A program made the translations under genes and the position numbers. Positions 1 to 7,920 of a stretch of 64,000 nt of DNA are shown here, one piece after another. Numbering within the stretch: position 1 is the first letter of the stretch; each line of letters starts with the position of its first letter. Under the pieces are notes generated by a model. The model had not been told where the DNA came from. It made no database searches and saw nothing but the letters and a program-made list of their open reading frames with translations. Origin of the DNA: Mycolicibacterium tokaiense (GTDB lineage Bacteria; Actinomycetota; Actinomycetes; Mycobacteriales; Mycobacteriaceae); assembly GCF_010725885.1 (NCBI RefSeq), contig NZ_AP022600.1:3038001-3102000 (forward strand), given 5' to 3'.

Positions 1-65
1 AGCAACGGTAGACGAATTGCCGCGGTGCGTCCGTACATGACATCCCGGGGTATAGGTTTGGGTAC

Positions 66-1082
66 GTGCGACTGGGCGTGCTCGACGTGGGAAGCAATAC
101 AGTTCATCTGTTGGTGGTCGACGCCCGGCGGGGCGGTCATCCCACACCGATGAGCTCCACCAAGGCTGCGCTGCGCCTGGCCGAGGCCATCGACAACTCC
201 GGCAAGATCACCCGCAAGGGCGCCGACAAGCTGGTCACCACCATCGACGAGTTCTCCCGCATCGCGGCCAGCTCGGGCTGCGTGGAGCTGATGGCGTTCG
301 CCACCTCCGCCGTGCGTGATGCCACCAACTCCGAGGACCTGATCGCGCGGGTGCGGGCCGAGACCGGGGTGGCCCTGCAGGTGCTCACCGGGGTGGACGA
401 GTCTCGGCTGACCTTCCTGGCGGTGCGCCGCTGGTACGGATGGAGCGCCGGGCGCATCATCAACATCGACATCGGCGGCGGCTCGCTGGAACTGTCCAAC
501 GGCGTCGACGAGGAACCGGATGCGGCGTTGTCGCTGCCGCTGGGAGCCGGCCGGCTCACCCGGGAGTGGATGCCCGACGATCCGCCGAGCCGGCGCACGG
601 TGAGTGCGCTGCGCGATTGGCTCGACAGTGAGCTGGCCGATGCCAGCGCCACCCTGCTCAAGGCCGGCAGCCCGGACCTGACGGTGGCCACCTCGAAGAC
701 GTTTCGTTCGCTGGCGCGGCTCACCGGAGCGGCCCCGTCGGGGGCGGGTCCCCGGGTGAAGCGGACGCTGACGGCCAACGGCCTCAGGCAGCTCATAGCG
801 TTCATCTCTAGGATGACGGCGGCTGACCGTGCAGAACTGGAAGGAGTGAGCACCGAGCGCGCCCCGCAGATCGTGGCCGGTGCGCTGGTGGCCGAGGCGA
901 CCATGCGAGCGCTGTCCATCGAATCCGTCGACATCTGTCCATGGGCGCTGCGCGAGGGACTCATTCTGCGCAAACTGGACAGCGAAGCGGACGGAACGGC
1001 GTTGGTGGAGACCCCGGTGCGGGAAGCTGCGCGCCGCGCAGAGGACCGGCAGGACGGCCGGTCGAGAGGCAACAGACGATGA
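66..1082 (+). CDS. ppx: Ppx/GppA family exopolyphosphatase
   Basis: This 338-residue protein has the ASKHA phosphatase fold of Ppx/GppA enzymes, which remove terminal phosphate from polyphosphate or pppGpp in the cytoplasm. The N-terminal phosphate loop reads DVGSNTVHLLV at about residues 7-17, and the second loop IDIGGGSLEL lies near residue 136. Its length matches short mycobacterial PPX1 rather than the two-domain E. coli enzymes. The start is GTG. A -10-like TAGGTT at 53-58 lies seven bases upstream of the GTG, with no ribosome-binding site between, so the message may be leaderless. The stop overlaps the next ATG by four bases, suggesting coupling. The family call is secure; polyphosphate versus pppGpp preference cannot be read from the sequence. 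Confidence 0.92.
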   Translation: MRLGVLDVGSNTVHLLVVDARRGGHPTPMSSTKAALRLAEAIDNSGKITRKGADKLVTTIDEFSRIAASSGCVELMAFATSAVRDATNSEDLIARVRAETGVALQVLTGVDESRLTFLAVRRWYGWSAGRIINIDIGGGSLELSNGVDEEPDAALSLPLGAGRLTREWMPDDPPSRRTVSALRDWLDSELADASATLLKAGSPDLTVATSKTFRSLARLTGAAPSGAGPRVKRTLTANGLRQLIAFISRMTAADRAELEGVSTERAPQIVAGALVAEATMRALSIESVDICPWALREGLILRKLDSEADGTALVETPVREAARRAEDRQDGRSRGNRR

Positions 1083-2095
1083 CAGGACCACAGGACAGCG
1101 AAACCAGCACGCGGCCCATCTCGGTGGCCGAGCTGCTGGCCAAGAACGGCACCATCGGTGCCGCGCCCCCGGGTGGACGGCGCAGGCGTCGGCGCGGCAA
1201 CGCCGATGCCGTCACGGTTGCCGAACTCACCGGCGAGATCCCGATCGTCCGTACCGGGGAAATTCCCGTCGTCCGCGAGGAGCCCGAGGCCGTCGCCGAG
1301 CCCGACGTCCCTGAGACCGAGGTCATCGAGACCGAGCCGCCCGCGGCGCAGGAGGACTCCGAGAGCCACGACCGCAACGGCAACGGCAGTGCCGCCGCCA
1401 CCGTTGCCGAGACCCCGCACACCCGTCCTGAGCTCGCTGATGTCCCGGTCGCCCGCCGGGGTCCCGCCGTCAAGCCCGAACGCAGTCATTTCCCGCTGCC
1501 CACCCGGCGCGGCCCCGCCGAGACCATGAGCCCGGACCCGGTGGTCGACGAGGCGGCGGCACCCGAGGTCGACGAGCAGCCCGACGAGCTGGGCATCGGC
1601 TCGGCGCCGGCGGAGGCCTCGTCGCTGCAGACCTACCTCAAGGCCACCAGCGGACCGCTGTTCGGCGGCCAGACCGTGGCCGACGACCTGGCCCGCCAGT
1701 CCCGCACCGATGAGGATGCCGAGCCCACGGTGGCCGCTGACGAGCTGGAAGTCCTCGAGGTGGAGGAGGCGCTGCAGGAGCCGTCCGACACCGGGACGAC
1801 GGCCGAGGGCTCCACCGAGAAGCTCTCCCGCGGTCAGATGGCGGTGCATGCGCTGCTGATCGCCGTGCAGTCCATCGTCGCGGTGGCCTTCGGTGCGGGC
1901 CTGTTCATCGCCTTCGACCAGCTGTGGAAGTGGAACAGCATCGTCGCGCTGGTGCTCGGGGTCCTGGTGATCCTGGGTCTGGTGGTGGGGGTGCGGGTGG
2001 TCCGCAAGACCGAGGACATCGGCAGCACGCTCACTGCGGTGGCGGTAGGGGCCTTGGTGACGTTCGGGCCGCTGGCGTTGCTGCAGGCAAGCTGA
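1079..2095 (+). CDS. Membrane-anchored protein with long disordered N-terminus (Rv0497-like)
   Basis: This 338-residue protein has an N-terminal stretch of about 250 residues rich in Glu, Pro, Ala and Asp, with a basic patch (GGRRRRRRGN) near residue 31. Two or three transmembrane segments follow in the last 90 residues. No catalytic domain is visible. The layout suggests a cytoplasmic disordered tail on a membrane anchor, as in its M. tuberculosis positional counterpart Rv0497, whose function I do not know. It is translationally coupled to the exopolyphosphatase by an ATGA overlap, which also fixes the start. Acidic low-complexity sequence makes homology-based function assignment unsafe. Confidence 0.85.
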   Translation: MTGPQDSETSTRPISVAELLAKNGTIGAAPPGGRRRRRRGNADAVTVAELTGEIPIVRTGEIPVVREEPEAVAEPDVPETEVIETEPPAAQEDSESHDRNGNGSAAATVAETPHTRPELADVPVARRGPAVKPERSHFPLPTRRGPAETMSPDPVVDEAAAPEVDEQPDELGIGSAPAEASSLQTYLKATSGPLFGGQTVADDLARQSRTDEDAEPTVAADELEVLEVEEALQEPSDTGTTAEGSTEKLSRGQMAVHALLIAVQSIVAVAFGAGLFIAFDQLWKWNSIVALVLGVLVILGLVVGVRVVRKTEDIGSTLTAVAVGALVTFGPLALLQAS

Positions 2096-2116
2096 GCCAG
2101 CCCAGGCCTCATTCCG

Positions 2117-2962
2117 GTGCGTCCCGCCATCAAGGTCGGCCTGTCCACGGCCTCGGTGTATCCGCTGCGAACCGAGGCCGCTTTCGAGTACGCCGCGCGC
2201 CTCGGTTACGACGGCGTGGAGCTGATGGTCTGGGCTGAGACCGTCAGCCAGGACATCGCCGCCATCGAGACCCTCTCGGCGCGGTATTCGATGCCGGTGC
2301 TCTCGGTGCATGCGCCCTGTCTGCTGATCTCGCAGCGGGTATGGGGCGCCAACCCCATCACCAAGCTCGAACGCAGTGTGCGGGCCGCCGAGCAGCTGGG
2401 CGCCCAGACCGTGGTGGTGCATCCGCCGTTCCGCTGGCAGCGTCGCTACGCCGAGGGCTTCAGCGACCAGGTGGCAGAGCTGGAAGCCGGCAGCGAGGTG
2501 CTGGTGGCGGTGGAGAACATGTTTCCCTTCCGCACCGATCGCTTCTTCGGCACCGGCCAGCCGTCCATCGAGCGCATGCGCAAGCGCGGGGGCCGCCCCG
2601 GCGTCGGCATCTCGGCTTTCGCTCCCTCCTATGACCCGCTGGACGGCAACCACGCCCACTACACCCTTGACCTCTCCCACACCGCCACGGCGGGCACCGA
2701 TGCCGTCGAGATGGCGCAGCGCATGGGGGAGGGGCTGGTGCACCTGCATCTGTGCGACGGCAACGGTGCGGCCACCGACGAGCACCTGGTCCCGGGCCGC
2801 GGCACCCAGCCCACGGTGGAGATCTGCCAGATGCTGGCTGCAAGTGACTTCGCGGGCCATGTGATCCTGGAGGTCACGACGTCGGGGGCGAGGTCGGTCT
2901 CGGAGCGGGAGACCCTGCTGGCCGAATCGCTGAGCTTCGCCCGGACGCACCTGTTGCGCTGA
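2117..2962 (+). CDS. Sugar phosphate isomerase/epimerase-like TIM-barrel protein
   Basis: This 281-residue protein belongs to the xylose isomerase-like TIM-barrel (AP endonuclease 2) superfamily. It opens with a typical first strand (KVGLSTASVYPL). Likely metal ligands sit in VVHPPF, VAVENMF and the HLHLCDGNG motif near residue 210, followed by the C-terminal VILEV strand. Enzymes of this fold isomerise or epimerise sugars or inositols with a divalent metal, or act as endonuclease IV; the substrate here is unknown. It starts with GTG 21 bases after the preceding stop and runs in the same direction as the next gene, so the ppx unit probably extends through it. It is the positional counterpart of Rv0498. 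Confidence 0.82.
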   Translation: MRPAIKVGLSTASVYPLRTEAAFEYAARLGYDGVELMVWAETVSQDIAAIETLSARYSMPVLSVHAPCLLISQRVWGANPITKLERSVRAAEQLGAQTVVVHPPFRWQRRYAEGFSDQVAELEAGSEVLVAVENMFPFRTDRFFGTGQPSIERMRKRGGRPGVGISAFAPSYDPLDGNHAHYTLDLSHTATAGTDAVEMAQRMGEGLVHLHLCDGNGAATDEHLVPGRGTQPTVEICQMLAASDFAGHVILEVTTSGARSVSERETLLAESLSFARTHLLR

Positions 2963-2977
2963 GTAGAGGAACTTCGT

Positions 2978-3820
2978 TTGTCCACCGAAACCCGGTTCTC
3001 CCATGCCATGACCCTGCAGCCCGGTCCGGTCGACGGTGACGCGGCGCGCTTCGCCGGGCACCTCAACGAGCACTGGACCATCGGCCCGAAGATCCACGGC
3101 GGGGTGATGCTGGCCCTGTGCGCCAAGGCGGCGCGGTCTGCCGGCGGCGACGGCCTCGAGCCCATGGTGGTGTCGGCGAACTACCTGCGCGCCCCCGACC
3201 CCGGCGCGGTCGAGCTGCAGACCCAGATCCGCAAACGTGGTCGCCAGGTCAGCCTGGTCGACGTCGAACTGGTCCAGGACGGCCGGGTCGCGGTGCGCGC
3301 GGCCGTCACACTCGGCGTGCCCGAACGGGACTCAGCGGCGCTGCTGGACGCCAACCCGGTTGCCGCTGCGATGAGCCCGGAGCCGCCGGCCGACATCGCG
3401 GCCATCGGACCGGGGCACCCGCTGGCCGGGGTGAACCATCTGGTGGCCGGCTGTGACATCCGGATCGATCTCTCCGAACTGGCGCCCGGCACCGCCGAAC
3501 CGCGTACCCGGATCTGGGTGCGTCCGCGCGACGAGGCACCCGATGCGCTGTTCGCGCTGCTGTGCGGCGACATCTCCGCGCCGATGCCGTTCGCGGTGGG
3601 GCGGCGCGGCTGGGCGCCCACCGTGCAGCTGACCGCCTACCTGCGGCGGCGTCCGGCCGACGGCTGGCTGCGGGTGCTGTCCACCACCACGGAGATCGGT
3701 GCGACGTGGTTCGACCAGGATTACGTGGTGATCGACAGCGCCGGCAGCGTGGTGGCGCAGACCCGGCAGCTGGCGCTGGTGCCCACCCGGGACCCGGCCG
3801 AGTTGCGGGACAAGCGTTAG
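2978..3820 (+). CDS. Thioesterase-fold (hot-dog) protein
   Basis: This 280-residue protein resembles double hot-dog acyl-CoA thioesterases. The N-terminal domain carries the motif HWTIGPKIHGGVML around residue 31, where Gly-Gly and nearby polar residues line the acyl-CoA pocket. The C-terminal half (from about residue 150) repeats the fold and ends with the strand TTEIGATWFDQDYVVIDSAG. The family hydrolyses or binds acyl-CoA in the cytoplasm; the substrate is not predictable. The start is TTG, 15 bases after the previous stop with GAGG upstream. Likely the last gene of the ppx transcription unit and counterpart of Rv0499. Confidence 0.78.
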   Translation: MSTETRFSHAMTLQPGPVDGDAARFAGHLNEHWTIGPKIHGGVMLALCAKAARSAGGDGLEPMVVSANYLRAPDPGAVELQTQIRKRGRQVSLVDVELVQDGRVAVRAAVTLGVPERDSAALLDANPVAAAMSPEPPADIAAIGPGHPLAGVNHLVAGCDIRIDLSELAPGTAEPRTRIWVRPRDEAPDALFALLCGDISAPMPFAVGRRGWAPTVQLTAYLRRRPADGWLRVLSTTTEIGATWFDQDYVVIDSAGSVVAQTRQLALVPTRDPAELRDKR

Positions 3821-3972
3821 GCAGTAATTCAAGCCGGATCTCCTTCGCCTGCTCGTCCGCCCCCTCGCTCCGCTGGGGGAGCCCCCACGCAGCCTCGGCC
3901 TCCGGCGTTAGTTCGCCCACTCCCCGCGCGCGTGCCGGGGCGTGCCCGCGACCATTCGTTAGGGTGCCCACC

Positions 3973-4848
3973 ATGGCAAGAATCGCGATTCTCGGTGGTG
4001 GCAACATGGGCGAGGCACTGCTCGCCGGTCTGTTGCGTGCCGGTCGGCAGGTCAAGGATCTGGTGGTCTCGGAGCGGATGCCAGAGCGGGCCAAGTACCT
4101 GGCGGAGAAGTACTCGGTGCAGGTCGCCTCCGCCGGCGACGCCGCCGAGCACGCCCAGTACATCGTGATCGCCGTCAAGCCCACCGATGTGGACTCTGTG
4201 GTCGCCGAGGTGGCCGAGGCGGCGTCCAAGGCCGAGGCCAACAGCACCGAGCAGGTGATCGTGAGCGTCGCCGCCGGAGTGCCGACGGACTATTACGAAA
4301 ATCGGCTGCCCGCGGGCTCGCCGGTGGTGCGGGCCATGCCGAACGCCCCGGCTCTGGTGGGCGGAGGTGTCACGGCGCTCGCGCGGGGGCGGTTCGCCTC
4401 GGCCGAGCAACTCAAGGGCGTCGCGGAGATGTTCGACTGCGTGGGCGGGGTGCTGACGGTTCCCGAGAGTCAGCTGGATGCGGTGACTGCGGTTTCCGGC
4501 TCCGGGCCGGCCTACTTCTTCCTGATGGTGGAGGCACTCGTCGACGCCGCGGTCGACGCCGGGCTGCACCGATCGGTGGCCACCGACCTGGCTGTGCAAA
4601 CCATGGCCGGTTCGGCTGCGATGTTGCTGGAGCAGATCGATGACGGTCGCCGCGCGGTGGCCGAGGGCGGTGCAGCGGTGGTCCCCGACACCACCGCAGC
4701 CCAGCTCCGCGCCACGGTGACGTCGCCGGGCGGCACCACGGCGGCCGGGCTGCGCGAGCTCGAGCGCGGAGGTTTGCGGACAGCGGTGGCAAGTGCCGTG
4801 GAAGCGGCCAAAAAGCGCTCTGAGCAGCTAGGAATTACATCAGAGTAG
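3973..4848 (+). CDS. proC: Pyrroline-5-carboxylate reductase
   Basis: ProC reduces pyrroline-5-carboxylate to proline with NAD(P)H, the last step of proline synthesis in the cytoplasm. The 291-residue product has the N-terminal Rossmann motif ILGGGNMGEAL (residues 5-15), the AVKP segment, the RAMPNAPALVGGG loop and the C-terminal dimerisation signature beginning VSGSGPAYFF. Length is normal for the family. I chose the ATG at 3973 because the Rossmann motif follows at once; the same frame is open further upstream but encodes low-complexity sequence. A -10-like TAGGGT at 3960-3965 lies seven bases before the ATG, suggesting a leaderless transcript. Confidence 0.95.
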   Translation: MARIAILGGGNMGEALLAGLLRAGRQVKDLVVSERMPERAKYLAEKYSVQVASAGDAAEHAQYIVIAVKPTDVDSVVAEVAEAASKAEANSTEQVIVSVAAGVPTDYYENRLPAGSPVVRAMPNAPALVGGGVTALARGRFASAEQLKGVAEMFDCVGGVLTVPESQLDAVTAVSGSGPAYFFLMVEALVDAAVDAGLHRSVATDLAVQTMAGSAAMLLEQIDDGRRAVAEGGAAVVPDTTAAQLRATVTSPGGTTAAGLRELERGGLRTAVASAVEAAKKRSEQLGITSE

Positions 4849-4867
4849 TTCAGGAAATTTTGACCGA

Positions 4868-4911
4868 TAACCCCACACCCGTCGCAGTAACCCCAACAGC
4901 CCCGCTATTCT
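4868..4911 (+). promoter_or_regulatory. Promoter with 20-bp-spaced direct repeats upstream of the HTH gene
   Basis: Two copies of TAACCCCA lie at 4868-4875 and 4888-4895, exactly 20 bp (two helical turns) apart, directly upstream of a TATTCT hexamer at 4906-4911 that fits a mycobacterial -10. Same-face repeats overlapping the -35 region suggest a regulator bound cooperatively. The downstream gene encodes a small BldC-like DNA-binding protein, and BldC is known to bind direct repeats, so autoregulation is a reasonable inference only. Confidence 0.4.
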
Positions 4912-4987
4912 CCTCGTTGTAAGCGCGTGTTCGTGCCAGCGGAGGGGAAGCCGCTGGAACTGGCCGTGCCTGATTGATTGGGTTGCG

Positions 4988-5233
4988 ATGACGTCTATGA
5001 ACGGGCCATCGGGTGGCAAGCGGGACGGCGGAGCCGGAGACGGCCAGCCGGCTGCCAGAGCGCAGTTCCTCACTGTCGCCGAGGTCGCCGGGCTGATGAG
5101 AGTCAGCAAGATGACGGTGTACCGACTCGTGCACAACGGCGAGCTGCCGGCGGTGCGGGTGGGACGCTCGTTCCGCGTCCACGCGAAAGCGGTCCACGAC
5201 CTCCTGGAGACGTCGTACTTCGACGCGGGGTAG
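4988..5233 (+). CDS. Small excisionase/BldC-like helix-turn-helix DNA-binding protein
   Basis: This 81-residue protein has a charged, Gly-rich N-terminal tail of about 25 residues and then a winged helix-turn-helix of the MerR/excisionase type: FLTVAEVAGLMRVSKMTVYRLV, then a wing (LPAVRVGRSFRV) and a closing helix. This fold binds DNA, often direct repeats. It is the counterpart of Rv0500A and sits in the conserved proC - HTH - bS22 order. It lies outside any prophage or insertion element, so a host regulator is more likely than an excisionase. The ATG at 4988 is chosen by fit; the next ATG nine bases downstream would also leave the domain intact. Confidence 0.85.
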   Translation: MTSMNGPSGGKRDGGAGDGQPAARAQFLTVAEVAGLMRVSKMTVYRLVHNGELPAVRVGRSFRVHAKAVHDLLETSYFDAG

Positions 5234-5249
5234 TGCCGCGGGGGACCCC

Positions 5250-5278
5250 GGTGGGCTGTCCGTCCACCCCCCTTTTTT
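5250..5278 (+). terminator. Possible intrinsic terminator after the HTH gene
   Basis: A short GGTGG/CCACC stem (5250-5254 with 5264-5268) is followed by a C-run and six T residues at 5273-5278, 40 bases after the stop of the HTH gene. The stem is weak, so this is only a candidate; a new promoter-like TAAGGT at 5300-5305 follows before the bS22 gene. Confidence 0.35.
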
Positions 5279-5366
5279 CGGTAGTGGCCACTCTTTCGGT
5301 AAGGTGGCCGGGTTCAGTCGTGTCAGTGAAGCGCGCTCAGCGCGCTGGTAGTAGGCAGCGGAGTTC

Positions 5367-5468
5367 ATGGGTTCAGTCATCAAGAAGCGGCGCAAGCGGA
5401 TGTCGAAGAAGAAGCACCGCAAGCTGCTGCGTCGTACCCGGGTGCAGCGCAGAAAACTCGGTAAGTAG
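5367..5468 (+). CDS. Small ribosomal subunit protein bS22
   Basis: This 33-residue, extremely basic protein (nearly two thirds Lys and Arg, with the run [14 protein letters not shown] near the N-terminus) matches the mycobacterial 30S protein named bS22, seen in ribosome structures of M. smegmatis and equivalent to Rv0500B. It is an RNA-binding peptide of the small subunit. A GCGGAG ribosome-binding site lies seven bases before the ATG. A GC-rich repeat (AGCGCGCT twice, at about 5331-5347) lies in its leader. It is shorter than usual gene-calling thresholds and easily missed. Confidence 0.92.
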
Positions 5469-5589
5469 CGCTTCGGAGATGCGGGCTCGCCATGTGCGGG
5501 CCCGCATCATCCTGCGCGGTACCGGTGTGTTTTCTGTCGGTCTCGCAGGTAGTGATGCCGACTGGGTGACCGGCCGGTAACCTGACTGA

Positions 5590-6678
5590 ATGGAATCCGG
5601 CGGCGATCGCTACACCCCGGACGCCAGGACCCCTGCTCCTCCGCCCAAAGTCGTTCTCGTCACGGGCGCATGCCGGTTCCTGGGCGGGTACCTGACCGCA
5701 CGTCTGGCGGCGGACCCCGCCATCGACCGGGTGATCGCGGTGGATGCTGTCACCCCGAGCAAAGACCTGCTGCGGCGGATGGGCCGCGCCGAGTTCGTGC
5801 GCGCTGACATCCGGAATCCGTTCATCGCCAAGGTGATTCGTAATGGCGATGTCGACACCGTGGTGCACGCCGCCGCAGCGTCGTATGCCCCGCGTTCCGG
5901 CGGGCGGGCCACCCTCAAAGAGCTCAACGTGATGGGCGCGATGCAGTTGTTCGCCGCCTGCCAGAAGGCGCCGTCGGTGCGCCGGGTGGTGCTGAAGTCC
6001 ACCTCCGAGGTCTACGGCTCGAGCCCGTACGACCCGGTGATGTTCACCGAGGACAGCAGCGCCCGCCGTCCGCCCCGGGACGGCTTCGCCCGCGACAGCA
6101 TTGACATCGAGGGGTATGCGCGCGGACTCTCGCGGCGCCGTCCGGACATCGCGGTGACCCTGCTGCGGTTGGCCAACATGATCGGCCCCGCCATGGACAC
6201 CGCGCTGTCGCGTTATCTGGCCGGCCCGGTGGTGCCCACGGTGGTGGGGCGCGACGCCCGGCTGCAGCTGCTGCACGAGCAGGACGCGCTGGGGGTGCTG
6301 GAACTGGCCACCAGGGCAGGCAAGGCCGGCACGTTCAACGTCGGTGCCGGCGGCATCATCATGATGTCGCAGGCGATCCGGCGCTCCGGACGGCTGGCGC
6401 TTCCGCTGCCGTCGGCAGGGGTTCGGCTGATGGATTCGCTGTTGCGGGCCGCCAGCGGTACGGAGTTCAACCGCGACCAGTTGGCGTACATGAGCTACGG
6501 ACGGGTCATGGACACCACCCGGATGCGCACCGACCTGGGCTACGAGCCGAAGTGGACGACGGTGGAGGCGTTCGACGACTATGTCCGCGGCCGGGGTTTG
6601 ACTCCGATAATCGACCCGCGGTGGGTACGCTCGGTGGAGGGTCGCGCTGTGGCGGCAGCGCAGCGTTGGGGCAGCTAG
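5590..6678 (+). CDS. galE2: Extended SDR, GalE2-like, lacking canonical catalytic residues
   Basis: This 362-residue protein of the NAD-dependent epimerase/dehydratase family is the counterpart of Rv0501 (GalE2). The nucleotide-binding loop reads TGACRFLGG at residues 25-33, so the second Gly of GxxGxxG is Arg29. The expected catalytic YxxxK is Y176-A-R-G-L180, with Leu for the essential Lys. The upstream STSEVYG segment is normal. UDP-galactose epimerase activity is therefore doubtful, and a sensing or binding role is possible. A PlsC-type acyltransferase follows 36 bases downstream, probably in the same operon. The family is certain, the catalytic role is not. Confidence 0.85.
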   Translation: MESGGDRYTPDARTPAPPPKVVLVTGACRFLGGYLTARLAADPAIDRVIAVDAVTPSKDLLRRMGRAEFVRADIRNPFIAKVIRNGDVDTVVHAAAASYAPRSGGRATLKELNVMGAMQLFAACQKAPSVRRVVLKSTSEVYGSSPYDPVMFTEDSSARRPPRDGFARDSIDIEGYARGLSRRRPDIAVTLLRLANMIGPAMDTALSRYLAGPVVPTVVGRDARLQLLHEQDALGVLELATRAGKAGTFNVGAGGIIMMSQAIRRSGRLALPLPSAGVRLMDSLLRAASGTEFNRDQLAYMSYGRVMDTTRMRTDLGYEPKWTTVEAFDDYVRGRGLTPIIDPRWVRSVEGRAVAAAQRWGS

Positions 6679-6714
6679 AGATGAATTCTTCGGGGCGGGG
6701 AGAGGGTGGCCATC

Positions 6715-7782
6715 GTGTCTGGTGAGCCGGAAGCGAAAGTCATTCCGCTGCATGGTAATTCAGGCCGCGCGGCGGCCGCGCGGCGGGCATCTCTGCGTGC
6801 CGAGGCAGCCCGGCGGCACCCGTCGCTGCTGTCCGAACCGGACACCAGGGCCACCGTCGACGAAATGGCCGCCGTGGTGCGCGAGATCGACGCCCACCGC
6901 GGCGGTGCCGGCGGCGGCACCGGTGCGGACGACGCCCCGAACGAACTCGCCGAGCGCATCGCAGGGCTTGCGGAATTCGCGCGCAAGCGTCTCACCGGCG
7001 ACTACGTGGTCGACGAATTCGGGTTCGATGCACACCTCAACGAGGCCGTCTTCATGCCTTTGCTGAGGTTCTTCTTCCGATCGTGGTTCCGCGTCGAGGT
7101 CAGTGGCATCGAGAACTTGCCCGAAGACGGTGCTGCACTGGTGGTGGCAAACCACGCCGGGGTGCTGCCCTTCGACGGGCTCATGGCGTCGGTGGCCGTC
7201 AAGGATCACCATCCGACGCATCGGGATCTGCGTCTGCTGGCCGCGGACATGGTCTTCGACATGCCCGTGCTCGGCCACGCGGCCCGCAAGGCCGGCCACA
7301 CCATGGCCTGCGCCGCCGACGCACACCGACTGCTGGCCGGCGGGGAGCTCACCGCGGTCTTCCCCGAGGGATACAAGGGCCTGGGCAAACAGTTCAAGGA
7401 CCGCTACAAATTGCAGCGCTTCGGTCGCGGCGGATTCGTCTCTGCGGCCCTGCGTACCAAGGCGCCGATCATTCCGTGCTCGATCGTCGGCTCCGAAGAG
7501 ATCTACCCCATGCTCGCCGACGTGAAGTTGTTGGCCCGGTTGCTCGGATTGCCGTATTTTCCTGTGACACCGCTGTTTCCGTTGGCCGGCCCGGTTGGCC
7601 TGGTGCCGCTGCCGTCGAAGTGGCACATCGCCTTCGGCGCCCCGATCAGCACTGCCGACTACGACGACGGCGCGGCTGATGACCCCATGGTCACCTTCGA
7701 GCTCACCGATCAGGTCCGCGAGACCATCCAGCAGACGCTGTATCAGTTGCTGGCGGGCCGCCGGAACATGTTTTTCGGCTGA
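6715..7782 (+). CDS. PlsC-family lysophospholipid acyltransferase-like protein
   Basis: This 355-residue protein has a charged N-terminal region of about 120 residues and then a 1-acyl-glycerol-3-phosphate acyltransferase domain. The HX4D-like active site is NHAGVLPFDG, and the substrate-binding block is FPEGYKGLG. Such enzymes transfer acyl chains from acyl-CoA or ACP to lipid acceptors at the membrane; the acceptor is unknown. It is the counterpart of Rv0502. I prefer the GTG at 6715 because GGGAGAGG stands about nine bases upstream; a GTG at 6706 adds three residues. It is probably cotranscribed with the SDR upstream. Confidence 0.85.
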   Translation: MSGEPEAKVIPLHGNSGRAAAARRASLRAEAARRHPSLLSEPDTRATVDEMAAVVREIDAHRGGAGGGTGADDAPNELAERIAGLAEFARKRLTGDYVVDEFGFDAHLNEAVFMPLLRFFFRSWFRVEVSGIENLPEDGAALVVANHAGVLPFDGLMASVAVKDHHPTHRDLRLLAADMVFDMPVLGHAARKAGHTMACAADAHRLLAGGELTAVFPEGYKGLGKQFKDRYKLQRFGRGGFVSAALRTKAPIIPCSIVGSEEIYPMLADVKLLARLLGLPYFPVTPLFPLAGPVGLVPLPSKWHIAFGAPISTADYDDGAADDPMVTFELTDQVRETIQQTLYQLLAGRRNMFFG

Positions 7783-7849
7783 GGTCGAGCCGCAGCGTGG
7801 AACGAGTCTGCGGCGAAGAGCCTCAGCCCAGACAACTCGGCTGACGTGC

Positions 7850-7912
7850 GTTGAGACAGACATCAGGCGAGAGAATCCGCGGCGGAATCTCTCGCCTGAT
7901 GTCTATCTCAAC
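7850..7912. repeat. 31-bp near-perfect inverted repeat between convergent genes
   Basis: The arms at 7850-7880 and 7882-7912 pair over 31 bp with two mismatches and a single central base, so the transcript could form a very long hairpin. It lies between the acyltransferase (+) and the mycolate methyltransferase (-) and may stop transcription from both sides. There is no T-run. The outer part of each arm (GTTGAGAxAGACATCAGG) closely matches the arms of the inverted repeats at 37152-37213 and 38093-38156, so it belongs to a dispersed family. Confidence 0.8.
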
Positions 7913-7920
7913 TGCTGGGC

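Noticed and set aside
137..3097. Very long open frame on the minus strand opposite the ppx to thioesterase genes
   Set aside because: It is the mirror of real genes in high-GC codon usage. The translation is rich in Arg, Gly, His and Gln without domains, and the plus-strand genes have clear family motifs.
3821..3972. C-rich hairpin-like stretch before proC as a riboswitch or small RNA
   Set aside because: Pairing is short and simple, and the predicted proC transcript starts downstream of it.
4988..5233. Prophage excisionase
   Set aside because: No integrase, attachment site or phage gene is nearby, and the gene order around proC is chromosomal.
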